Origin: an uncultured Lachnospiraceae bacterium
GTDB lineage: Bacteria > Bacillota > Clostridia > Lachnospirales > Lachnospiraceae
Assembly (NCBI GenBank): GCA_947177165.1
Contig: CAMWTP010000007.1
Coordinates: 43,654-107,653, forward strand
Direction: 5' to 3'
DNA length: 64,000 nucleotides
Below are positions 12,566 to 20,187 of this stretch, in pieces. Position numbers and translations under genes: made by a program. The notes under the pieces are model-generated. The model was not told the DNA's origin, did not search any database, and worked only from the letters and a program-made list of their open reading frames with translations. Position 1 is the stretch's first letter, and each line of letters opens with the position of its first letter.

Positions 12566-13522
12566 CTATACAAGGGACATATCCGCAACTTTCGCGGAAA
12601 TCTTGTTCACGATCATCAACAGCACCAGACTCACCACCGACTCAAAGAAACCGATCGCCGCCGAATAGCTGAAATTGGGGCGTGTGGCCGATCCGAGGGA
12701 CTGTTTGTACACGTAGGTTGATATCACTTCCGACGAGCTCAGGTTCAGGCTGTTCTGCATCAGGTATATCTTCTCATATCCCACTGTCAGCACGCGGCCT
12801 GTATTCATGATCAGCAGAATGATAATGGTCGGCATGATGGATGGCAGATCAATGTAGCGGATGCGCTGCCATACCGTAGCGCCGTCCATGATAGCTGACT
12901 CGTGCAGTTCCGGGCTGACGCCGCTGAGCGCCGCCGTGTAGACGATGGAACTGTATCCGGTGTTCTGCCAGATTTCCGAGATGACGTAAATCGCCGGGAA
13001 CATGGACGCACTTCCCATGAACATCACAGCCTCCCCGCCGAACAACTCGATAATCTTGTTGATGACGCCGGAACTAGGCGACAGGAACAGGTTCAGCATA
13101 CCGACGATGATAACCGCCGAGATAAAATGCGGCGCATAGATTGTCGTCTGAACCACCTTGCCAAACCGCTTGCTCCTGCACTGGTTGAGCAGCAGCGCGA
13201 CCAGAATCGGGAGCGGGAACCCCAAAATGAGACTCAAAATACTGATTTTGAGCGTATTCGAAATCACATTCCAGCAATCCGGCGACTCAAAAAAGCGGAT
13301 AAAATGCTTGAAGCCAACCCACGGGGAACCCCACACGCCCTGAACCACATTGTAGTCCTTAAAGGCCATCTGCAGTCCGCCCATCGGCGCATACCGGAAG
13401 ATGCCAAAGTAGAGAATGCAGGGAATCAGAAATACGTACAGCTGCCAATAGGACTTTGCCTTGGCAAGCTGCTGGGAAAAGGTCTTTTTTGGAACGGTAA
13501 CTTTTTCATTCTTATTTTTCAT
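12566..13522 (-). CDS. Sugar ABC transporter permease (LplB-type, CUT1)
   Basis: A 318-residue membrane permease and first gene of the importer operon. A basic cytoplasmic N-terminus (about 1-25) precedes a first membrane helix (YVFLIPCILYFGIF), and there are six helices in all. The EAA loop ELHESAIMDGATVWQRI is near residue 205. LplB-type permeases pair with YtcP-type partners and a large lipoprotein, exactly the arrangement here. A consensus promoter lies about 125 bp upstream. Confidence 0.93.
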   Translation of the reverse strand: MKNKNEKVTVPKKTFSQQLAKAKSYWQLYVFLIPCILYFGIFRYAPMGGLQMAFKDYNVVQGVWGSPWVGFKHFIRFFESPDCWNVISNTLKISILSLILGFPLPILVALLLNQCRSKRFGKVVQTTIYAPHFISAVIIVGMLNLFLSPSSGVINKIIELFGGEAVMFMGSASMFPAIYVISEIWQNTGYSSIVYTAALSGVSPELHESAIMDGATVWQRIRYIDLPSIMPTIIILLIMNTGRVLTVGYEKIYLMQNSLNLSSSEVISTYVYKQSLGSATRPNFSYSAAIGFFESVVSLVLLMIVNKISAKVADMSLV

Positions 13523-13645
13523 AGCTTCTCTCCAAATCTGAAACGATGCACCGCTGCACAGCTAGTCCAGCGATACAAGACAACAGCTTAAATTAACTTC
13601 AAAAACACATCTGTACAGAAATGGTTAATGTAATTATTTAAGGTC

Positions 13646-13674
13646 ATTATACTCCGCTATTTATTAAATTGCAA
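13646..13674 (-). promoter_or_regulatory. Promoter of sugar-importer operon
   Basis: On the minus strand, TTGCAA (13669-13674), a 17-bp spacer and TATAAT (13646-13651). It faces the LplB-type permease gene. Apart from this promoter and the tandem repeat further right, the 13523-13838 gap shows no gene. Confidence 0.65.
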
Positions 13675-13761
13675 TAATAATTCACTAGTTTGTATATTCT
13701 ATTTAATTTTATCACTATTTTATTATGCAAAATGATGTAAAAATAAAACTTTTTTCCCAAA

Positions 13762-13859
13762 CCCTGTCCTCCAAAGGTTTAAAGCTCTGCTCCCTGTCCT
13801 CCAAAGGTTTAAAGCTCTGCTCCCTGTCCTCCAAAGGTTTAAAGCTCTGCTCCCTGTCC
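13762..13859. repeat. 30-bp tandem repeat (three copies plus 8 bp) spanning the sialidase stop
   Basis: Three identical 30-bp units occupy 13762-13791, 13792-13821 and 13822-13851, followed by the first 8 bp of a fourth. Read on the minus strand each unit encodes GQGAEL and a TAA stop, so the sialidase's last codons and stop have been copied in tandem downstream. There are no spacers, so it is not CRISPR. Confidence 0.9.
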
Positions 13860-15293
13860 GGTTCCCATCAGTTCCTGCACAGAGTAGACCGCATACCGCA
13901 TGGCTGCCTCCTCATACTCATACCAAAGCGCAGCGCTTCCGTCCGCAAGCTCCGCCAGACAGCTATAATGAAAATCACCCTGATTCACCTGGCAATGAGA
14001 CTCCCAGCGGATTTCTCCCGACTCCTGTATGAGTCCGACGGCAATCACTCCGTTGACCCGGCGGTACAGCTCGTCATCTCCTCCGGGATAGCTTGCCAGC
14101 AGCACAGGCTTTCCCTGTATCGGACGGGAGTAGTTTATCACAGACACCATACAGTTCCCGCAGTAGGACAGCATCGGATCCCTCTGATAAGCACCCCACG
14201 TCGCACCGCCGTCAAAGCTGTCCGTGTAAGTCACCTCCCGGATCATATTCCTCGAGTACATCCGCAAACGCCCGTCTGGCAGCCCTACTACCTGGGATTC
14301 CGAGGATTTGACGCACAAGCCTTCCTCTGTGTATCCTGTCTGGTCCGCACGCTGTCCCCGCTTCCATGTAACTCCGCAGTCTTCCGTGTAAATCACGCTG
14401 GCAAACTCCGTCCCCCGATTGTTGTCGTAAATCGGAAAAATCATCCGCTCCCTGCCCTGATACATATGGGCATACCCTCTGCCAGGGCAGACAGCCGTGA
14501 AGCCAACACAGTCAATCTGCGCACTGATATCCTGCATCTTCCCCCATGTCCTCCCCTCGTCATGACTCACGCGGCAAATAATATGAAAAGCCGGATATGC
14601 CTTAATCGGGGAAGCTGCAAAAAAGATGTTGGCCTGAATCAGGTTTGCAGTTTCTGCGCCATTGCCGTCCAGCTGAGGAATCATCACTGGTTCCGCAGCC
14701 GTCTCCGCCCCGCTGCGCTGGTACAGATACCCCTCGCAATCAATCACATATGCCTTGTACGGCTCATTGTCGCGAATGCGCAGAACAGGCAGATAACCGT
14801 TCCCGTCCGGTTCCCCGGCATAGTAGGGATACGTCTCAGCAGTCAGTTCCTGCGTCTCCGCGTGCGTGCAGCTCTCTATATCCTTCAGCGCCATGCGGCC
14901 GTTCGAATGCCTTCCCCCGTTCTGCTGCCCGCACACCATGCCGTTCACCGCCCTTGCACCCACAAAGGCAGGACACAGGTCCGCCAGCAGATACAGATTC
15001 CCGGCGGAATCCTCAGCCAGTGCAGGGTCAATGAATCCCGCACTGAATATACAGCGGTCCGTGCCGTCCGCCACATCCTCAAAATGGTTTACAAACTGTC
15101 TCTCCCAGCTCACCCCGCCATCACAGGAGCGCGCGACCACTGTCTCCAGATTTCCGGCAGAATCCTTCCCATGCTCCCAGCGCGCGTCACAGGCCGCCAC
15201 CAGCGTGCCCCCCCGCGTCACGAGCATAGAAGGAATCCTGAACGCCGCGCTTCCCATACTTCCCTTCGCAAAAGGGTCTGTCACCTTTTTCAT
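13839..15293 (-). CDS. Exo-alpha-sialidase-like BNR-repeat protein (GH33-type)
   Basis: A 484-residue six-bladed-propeller sialidase candidate. The N-terminal FRIP motif (residues 18-21) carries the first arginine of the catalytic triad. Four Asp-box (BNR) repeats are visible: SCDGGVSWE, SHDEGRTWG, TEDCGVTWK and SFDGGATWG. No signal peptide or membrane segment is present, so it should act in the cytoplasm on imported sialylated sugars. The start follows AAGGAG. It lies 22 bp behind the broken fucosidase gene and was probably co-transcribed with it. Its last codons form part of the 30-bp tandem repeat. Some BNR proteins of this size act on other sugars, so sialic acid is likely rather than certain. 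Confidence 0.82.
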   Translation of the reverse strand: MKKVTDPFAKGSMGSAAFRIPSMLVTRGGTLVAACDARWEHGKDSAGNLETVVARSCDGGVSWERQFVNHFEDVADGTDRCIFSAGFIDPALAEDSAGNLYLLADLCPAFVGARAVNGMVCGQQNGGRHSNGRMALKDIESCTHAETQELTAETYPYYAGEPDGNGYLPVLRIRDNEPYKAYVIDCEGYLYQRSGAETAAEPVMIPQLDGNGAETANLIQANIFFAASPIKAYPAFHIICRVSHDEGRTWGKMQDISAQIDCVGFTAVCPGRGYAHMYQGRERMIFPIYDNNRGTEFASVIYTEDCGVTWKRGQRADQTGYTEEGLCVKSSESQVVGLPDGRLRMYSRNMIREVTYTDSFDGGATWGAYQRDPMLSYCGNCMVSVINYSRPIQGKPVLLASYPGGDDELYRRVNGVIAVGLIQESGEIRWESHCQVNQGDFHYSCLAELADGSAALWYEYEEAAMRYAVYSVQELMGTGQGAEL

Positions 15294-15315
15294 CCTTCGT
15301 CACTCCTTTGTCAAT

Positions 15316-15976
15316 TCATTCTCCGTAAACCACAATCTGTTTCAGCGATACCTCGCCGCGCGCTGCCGTCACTTTGACCAGCAGTTTGTCCGTCTTGTCC
15401 CCGCTGCCGTCCAGCAGCCTGTTCTGCTCCGCAAAAGGATCTGTAATCACGCAGATTTTGCGGTTTCCGACAGTCGTCCCCTGAAAAAGCGGATAATTTT
15501 TTCCTTCGTGAAACACTGCCTCAATGCGAAAGGTCTCAATGCGCTGCCCCTTCTCAATCTCCTCCTGCAGTTCCACATACTTCACCTTAGAAACCGGCTG
15601 TGCAAGGGTAATCTGATACACCGGCTGTGTGGGATACCCGTCTTTTTGCTGTTCCACAGTCACCGCAAGCGGATTGGCAAACTCCTGGTCAATCAGCCGG
15701 CGCAGCTCCATAAGACGCGCGGCATCACGCGCGTCGAGCAGACCATCCCTGTCCGGCGGAATATTCAGGTTCAGACAGGCATTGCCGCCCACACTCCCAA
15801 GATAGCTCCAGCTGCGCAGGGTCAAACAGGCTTTCCGGTTCTGTCCCGTCTCCCCACTCCCTGTCCGTAAACGTATTCATTCCAAAGTGTATAAACGCAT
15901 AGAATGCCGTATCATACCACATTAGTTGCCGCTTTGAAGGCACGACCTGCGCCGCCTCCCTCAGAAAATCAACCAT
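15316..15976 (-). pseudogene. GH29 alpha-L-fucosidase with internal deletion
   Basis: Two frames of one gene are joined. The 5' part (start 15976, RBS GAGGTGA) encodes the fucosidase N-terminus, with YAFIHFGMNTFTDREWGDG and DPAQLE. At about 15805-15820 the frame changes directly into the C-terminal part (GGNACLNLNIPPDRDGLL and the tail up to 15316). In intact GH29-B enzymes these segments are separated by roughly 250-300 residues that contain the catalytic nucleophile region, which is absent here. The gene therefore cannot make an active enzyme. It precedes the sialidase, so the locus once encoded a fucose- and sialic-acid-removing pair. A sequencing error cannot explain the loss of the middle. 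Confidence 0.85.
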
Positions 15977-16325
15977 AAGCTGTCACCTCTTTTGTGTATT
16001 TTGCACATATCTGTTTTTCTATTTCTATCATTTTTTCAGTATTATATTTGCTATCAGATATGCAGTAGTGTATATTATGCTTATTTGATTTTATATTATA
16101 TCTGATTTTCTATAATTATTCCACTATTTTTTAAACATTTTAATATTCTAATTTGTCAAACCTTCTTTTTGAAACGATGCCGTATTTTCTGATGCGCTCC
16201 GGCACGCCTTTTGATACATTGAATCCAGAAACTATATTTACAGTTACATAAAGATGCATAAACTTGAAAACACAGAACAATTGTGCTATACTAAAGAACA
16301 CAAAAAAACAAACAGGAGTACAAAA
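15977..16325. other. Divergent intergenic region, AT-rich
   Basis: No gene is visible in this 349-bp gap. It holds the exporter promoter at 16264-16292 on the plus strand and, on the minus strand, a TATAAT-like box at 16041-16046 that may serve the fucosidase/sialidase transcript, without a clear -35. Confidence 0.5.
16264..16292 (+). promoter_or_regulatory. Promoter of ABC-2 exporter operon 1
   Basis: TTGAAA (16264-16269), 17-bp spacer, TATACT (16287-16292), about 35 bp upstream of the ATPase start. Confidence 0.7.
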
Positions 16326-17342
16326 ATGGGCGAAAACATAATCGAACTGAACCATGTCCGCAAGGAATTTGTGACGGCGAAGCACTATCCCGGCTTTAAG
16401 GGTGCGGTCAAGGGGCTGTTTACAAAGGAAACAGTGACAAAGACGGCCGTGGATGATATCTCCTTTGCGATTCGCGAGGGGGAGATGGTCGGCTATATCG
16501 GAAGCAATGGCGCGGGCAAATCCACCACAATCAAGATGATGTCGGGAATCCTCACGCCGACCTCCGGCACCTGCGTGGTGAATGGGCTGGAACCGTACAT
16601 AGACCGGAAAAAGAACGCCAAAAATATCGGCGTTGTGTTCGGACAGCGGACGCAGCTCTGGTGGGATTTGCCGCTGGGCGAGACATACACTGTCTTAAAA
16701 GAAATCTACGAGGTGAGCCGCCGCGACTTTGAGGAGCGGATGGCATTCTTTGACGATGTCCTGAACCTGCACGAATTTATGCACAGCACTGTGCGGACGC
16801 TGTCGCTCGGGCAGCGGATGCGCGCGGATCTGGCGGCAGCGCTGTTACATAATCCAAAGGTACTGTATCTCGACGAGCCGACCATCGGTCTGGACGTCGT
16901 AGTCAAAGACAGGATTCGCCAGGCAATCCGTGAGATCAATCAGAAGTACAACACCACTGTCATTCTGACCACGCACGACCTGAACGACATTGAAGAGCTG
17001 TGCCAGCGCATTATCATCATAGACGCTGGAAAAAAGATATACGACTCTACGCTGAACCAGCTCAAGCAGGACTACGGCAACAGCTGCAGCATTGCATTTG
17101 AGTGGAAACAATCCCCCGACGCACTGCAGACGGACATGCTGCAGCAGCTTGACGGACCGTTTACACTTCACAGGCTCGAAAATGGTATCCAGATCTGCTT
17201 TAGCAAAAAGGAGTATTCAGTCGCTGAGGTCATTGCAAGCGTGATGGGAATCGCGGAGGTAAAGGACGTTCAGATCAAAGAGACAGAGCTTACGGATATC
17301 GTGAAAAAAATTTATCAGGGCAGCGAGGACAGAACGATATGA
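16326..17342 (+). CDS. ABC-2 exporter ATP-binding protein (copy 1)
   Basis: Start set at 16326, where AGGAG stands 8 bp upstream; an upstream in-frame ATG at 16254 lies before the promoter and is excluded. The 338-residue ATPase has Walker A GSNGAGKST near residue 60, signature LSLGQRMR, and Walker B VLYLDEPTIGLD. It belongs to the group energising paired ABC-2 permeases (viologen-exporter/DrrA-like), marked by IGVVFGQRTQLWWDLP. About 100 residues follow the ATPase core. Its stop overlaps the next permease start by 4 bp (ATGA). A paralogue with the same signature is encoded at 55388-56212. Confidence 0.9.
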   Translation: MGENIIELNHVRKEFVTAKHYPGFKGAVKGLFTKETVTKTAVDDISFAIREGEMVGYIGSNGAGKSTTIKMMSGILTPTSGTCVVNGLEPYIDRKKNAKNIGVVFGQRTQLWWDLPLGETYTVLKEIYEVSRRDFEERMAFFDDVLNLHEFMHSTVRTLSLGQRMRADLAAALLHNPKVLYLDEPTIGLDVVVKDRIRQAIREINQKYNTTVILTTHDLNDIEELCQRIIIIDAGKKIYDSTLNQLKQDYGNSCSIAFEWKQSPDALQTDMLQQLDGPFTLHRLENGIQICFSKKEYSVAEVIASVMGIAEVKDVQIKETELTDIVKKIYQGSEDRTI

Positions 17343-18157
17343 AAAAATATTTTAGAATTTATTGGCCTTTTGCCGTAAACCAGATAAAGTCGAATTTCGT
17401 TTACAAGGGAAGGTTTTATCTTTTTATTCTGCGAAAATTTCTTGGCATGTTTATCTATTACTATCTCTGGATGGCAATCTATGCGAGCGCCCCGTCGGGA
17501 CAGCTTGGCGGCTTTTCCAGAAGCGAAATGATACTGTACGTATTTATGTCATACACGATATCCGATATGGTCATGGTGGGAATCTCCTCCGAAATCGGAC
17601 ACGATGTGACAGACGGAAGTGTGGCGATGAGCCTGACAAAGCCTATCAGCTACCGCGCACGCCTTGTCTTCCAGTCACTCGGAATAATGATCTACAGGGC
17701 GGTTGTCCCCACGCTGTTTATCTGGATTGGGCTGGAGCTATACAAAGTCTGTAAGCTGGGAATGCCTGTGACCAGCCCGGTGACGATAACAGCGACGCTT
17801 GTCAGCATTTTGCTGAGCTTTTTCATCTACATTTATTTCGACTACTGTTTTGGAATGCTGGCATTTATCACCACCTACATATTCGGAATGAATATCATCA
17901 AAAATGCTGCGCTGAATTTCCTGACAGGAAAGCTGATTCCGATTTCCTTTTTCCCGGCGGTACTGCAAAGAATCTTTTCGTTTCTGCCGTTTACGGCGAT
18001 AATCTATGTGCCCGTCATGATTTATCTGGGAAAATATTCCGGTGCGCAGGTGCTGGAACAGCTTGGAAAACAGGCATTGTGGGTCGTAATACTCTCATTG
18101 CTTGGCAGTTTTTTGTGGAAAAGAATTGAAAAAAGAATCGTGATTTTGGGAGGATGA
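17339..18157 (+). CDS. ABC-2 type exporter permease A (copy 1)
   Basis: A 272-residue membrane protein with about six hydrophobic segments (first near 27-47, last near 240-260). It overlaps the ATPase gene by 4 bp and is followed 6 bp later by a second permease. It belongs to the ABC-2 permease group that works as a heterodimer with its neighbour. The exported compound is unknown. Confidence 0.85.
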   Translation: MKKYFRIYWPFAVNQIKSNFVYKGRFYLFILRKFLGMFIYYYLWMAIYASAPSGQLGGFSRSEMILYVFMSYTISDMVMVGISSEIGHDVTDGSVAMSLTKPISYRARLVFQSLGIMIYRAVVPTLFIWIGLELYKVCKLGMPVTSPVTITATLVSILLSFFIYIYFDYCFGMLAFITTYIFGMNIIKNAALNFLTGKLIPISFFPAVLQRIFSFLPFTAIIYVPVMIYLGKYSGAQVLEQLGKQALWVVILSLLGSFLWKRIEKRIVILGG

Positions 18158-18163
18158 CGGACG

Positions 18164-18964
18164 ATGAGAAAACTATCGAGATATCTGAATCTGTACCGTG
18201 TTTTTGTGATACAGTACGTGAAGACAACCATGCAGTCAAAAGCGGACTTTTTTATTGGACTGAGCGGATTTTTGATTTCACAGGCGGCTGGGCTGGCGTT
18301 TCTGTATCTTGTCTTTGAACAGATCCCGTCCATGCAGGAGTGGACTCTGGAACAGATGCTCTTTATCTATGGCTTTGCGCAGCTTCCAAGAGGAATCGAC
18401 CACCTGCTGACGGACAATCTCTGGATGGTCGGCTGGCAGATGGTCATCAATGGCACCTTCGACAAATATATCCTGCGCCCCATGAACATTTTTTTCCAGA
18501 TTGTCTGTGAAAAGGTTCAGTTTGACGCGCTGGGGGAAATTCTGGTCGGTCTGATCCTGGTGGGCCGGTCTGTCGCAAAGGGTACTGTACAGGTCACGCC
18601 GGTCAGGCTGCTGTTTTTTATCATCTCCGTGTCGGCGGGGACTGTTATCTACACCTCCGTCAAATTAATCCTGGCGTCCATTGCGTTCTGGTTGAAGGAC
18701 AGCTCGGCAATCATGACAACCGCATACGAGGTCGCAGACTTTGCAAAATATCCGATTGAGATTTACGCAAAGCCGATTCAGGCCGTGCTGATGACAATTC
18801 TGCCGTTTGCGTTCGTGGCATACATACCGTCCACGTTTTTCCTGAGCAATGCCAATATCTGGAAAACAATCGGCGCGGAATGCGCAGTTGCAGCCGTAAT
18901 CTGGATCATTGCGTACAAACTATTTCAGAAAGGGATTTCCATGTATGAGAGCGCCGGAAATTGA
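18164..18964 (+). CDS. ABC-2 type exporter permease B (copy 1)
   Basis: A 266-residue membrane protein with about six hydrophobic segments, third gene of the exporter operon. Sequence features such as QLPRGIDHLLTDNLW and YAKPIQAVLMTILPFAFVAY resemble the second permease of the copy at 53776-54570 (for example YGKGILRFCTYVIPYTLIQYYP in the same place). It should form the channel with permease A. Confidence 0.85.
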   Translation: MRKLSRYLNLYRVFVIQYVKTTMQSKADFFIGLSGFLISQAAGLAFLYLVFEQIPSMQEWTLEQMLFIYGFAQLPRGIDHLLTDNLWMVGWQMVINGTFDKYILRPMNIFFQIVCEKVQFDALGEILVGLILVGRSVAKGTVQVTPVRLLFFIISVSAGTVIYTSVKLILASIAFWLKDSSAIMTTAYEVADFAKYPIEIYAKPIQAVLMTILPFAFVAYIPSTFFLSNANIWKTIGAECAVAAVIWIIAYKLFQKGISMYESAGN

Positions 18965-18980
18965 GTGTCACGCCATCAAA

Positions 18981-19135
18981 CAGTCTCTTTATCTGATTCA
19001 TTCAAATCCTTTTTACGAAAAACAGCAGCCGGGTACATCCGGATTCTGCCGCCGCGCAGATACATTTTGCCAAAAAAGCATGGCAGAACCGGATTCCCTC
19101 CGCCTCGTTCCTGGATTAGACGATTTTCACCATGC
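18981..19135 (-). pseudogene. Decayed duplicate of the SWIM-protein gene 3' end
   Basis: The first ~105 bp match the 3' end of the SWIM gene (20193 onward) with about eight differences by eye. A short internal stretch present in the gene is then missing, and the match resumes through CCGGATTCCCTCCGCCTCGT. Same orientation as the intact gene. It encodes no usable protein and marks an old duplication flanking the GNAT and 109-residue genes. Confidence 0.85.
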
Positions 19136-19145
19136 ATTGGCAGTC

Positions 19146-19242
19146 AGTCAATAATAAACAGTTCATTACAAAGAGTCGATTTTCCAACACAGAAAGCCCC
19201 GGTGACAATGAATAATGGTTGTTTGCCTCCAACAATCCCGAT
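19146..19242 (-). pseudogene. Fragment of a P-loop kinase/ATPase gene
   Basis: Directly after the acetyltransferase stop, in the same frame, the minus strand encodes GKQPLFIVTGAFCVGKST and LCNELF before a stop. GAFCVGKST is a Walker A motif of the small nucleotide-kinase type. Only about 30 codons remain, with no convincing start, so this is the 5' piece of a truncated gene. Confidence 0.55.
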
Positions 19243-19767
19243 TTAACACTCTTTTTTATAAATCAACATTCCGTTACCATAAGGGTCATCTTCCGCCCCA
19301 AATTCTTCCTTAACAAATTCATAGCCATTCTTTTCAAGAACTCTCACAGAAGCATTATTTCCACGCATAACACGTCCATATAAAACATTTATTCCAAAAG
19401 TTCCTGTAACAAACTCAGTCATGGCCTTTAATAATTCAGTAGCGTACCCATTTCCACTATACTTTTTACATATCCCATAACCTATTTCTACCTCATTGGA
19501 ATTTCCCTCCACCTCATTTACACCTGTATCGCCTATCAATTCACCTGTTTCTTTCAATTCAACAGCTAATACATATGGTAAATGCCTGTCATTCACACAG
19601 TCCACATAAAATTTGATTGCCCCTTTCGTTTCTTCCATATCTGCATAGCTTTCATTTGGAATCCACCTTTTTACTTCTTCTTCCAAATGATTTTCATATA
19701 AGCATTTGGCATCTTCTATCTCAAATTTTCTAATCCTCAAGTACTCTGTTTCAAACATATATTCCAT
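19243..19767 (-). CDS. GNAT-family N-acetyltransferase (RimJ/RimL-like)
   Basis: A 174-residue acetyltransferase. ATG 19767 is chosen because AAGGAG lies 9 bp upstream; an in-frame start at 19797 is less supported. The acetyl-CoA-binding region is EIGYGICKKYSGNGYATELL (about residues 97-116), followed by NNASVRVLEKNGYEF, the typical GNAT C-terminal motif. This group acetylates protein N-termini or small amines. It lies 26 bp downstream of the 109-residue gene and may be at the end of the MoxR cluster transcript. Its base composition is more AT-rich than its upstream neighbours. Confidence 0.88.
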   Translation of the reverse strand: MEYMFETEYLRIRKFEIEDAKCLYENHLEEEVKRWIPNESYADMEETKGAIKFYVDCVNDRHLPYVLAVELKETGELIGDTGVNEVEGNSNEVEIGYGICKKYSGNGYATELLKAMTEFVTGTFGINVLYGRVMRGNNASVRVLEKNGYEFVKEEFGAEDDPYGNGMLIYKKEC

Positions 19768-19793
19768 ACCTTTTTTCTCCTTATCAATTGCTG

Positions 19794-20123
19794 TCACTGC
19801 ATATAATAACGCACTCCCTTGTCACACTCAATTTTACCCCGGCAGGCGCTTACATACCGATACAGCTGTGTATAGACACGCACCAGCGCGTCCTCCTTCT
19901 TTTCCATCTGGTGGCGGCGCATCGTCAGGCCGCCGGTCAGCTGTGAGAGCAGCTCCGACAGCAGTTCCATGCCGTATGCTGCCGTGCGCCTGACCATACT
20001 GTCCAGCGCTTCCAGTGTGCTGTCATGCACCGTGTCAAAACCGCTCTGGTACAAGTCTTCCAGAAGATTTTCCACGTCGGACAGCAGCTGTTCAAGCGCT
20101 TCTTCCTTATCAAACATGTTCAT
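19794..20123 (-). CDS. Small helical protein of the MoxR/VWA/SWIM cluster
   Basis: A 109-residue, mostly helical, charged protein that I do not recognise as a named family. It has no signal peptide or membrane segment. It follows the SWIM gene by 64 bp on the same strand and looks like an accessory subunit of the MoxR-VWA cluster. Function unknown. Confidence 0.65.
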   Translation of the reverse strand: MNMFDKEEALEQLLSDVENLLEDLYQSGFDTVHDSTLEALDSMVRRTAAYGMELLSELLSQLTGGLTMRRHQMEKKEDALVRVYTQLYRYVSACRGKIECDKGVRYYMQ

Positions 20124-20187
20124 CTTTTATCAACTCCCGCTCTCATTTCTTGCGCAGATATGATTCTGCTTTCTATTCTAAAAAGCT

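Noticed and set aside
13762..13859. Possible CRISPR array
   Set aside because: The repeats are directly adjacent with no spacers and encode the sialidase gene end.
13725..15377. 550-codon open frame on the plus strand
   Set aside because: It is opposite the sialidase, which has FRIP and four Asp boxes; the plus frame shows no family features and includes the tandem repeat.
16140..16385. 81-codon minus-strand frame
   Set aside because: It overlaps the exporter promoter and ATPase start on the other strand and has low-complexity hydrophobic content only.
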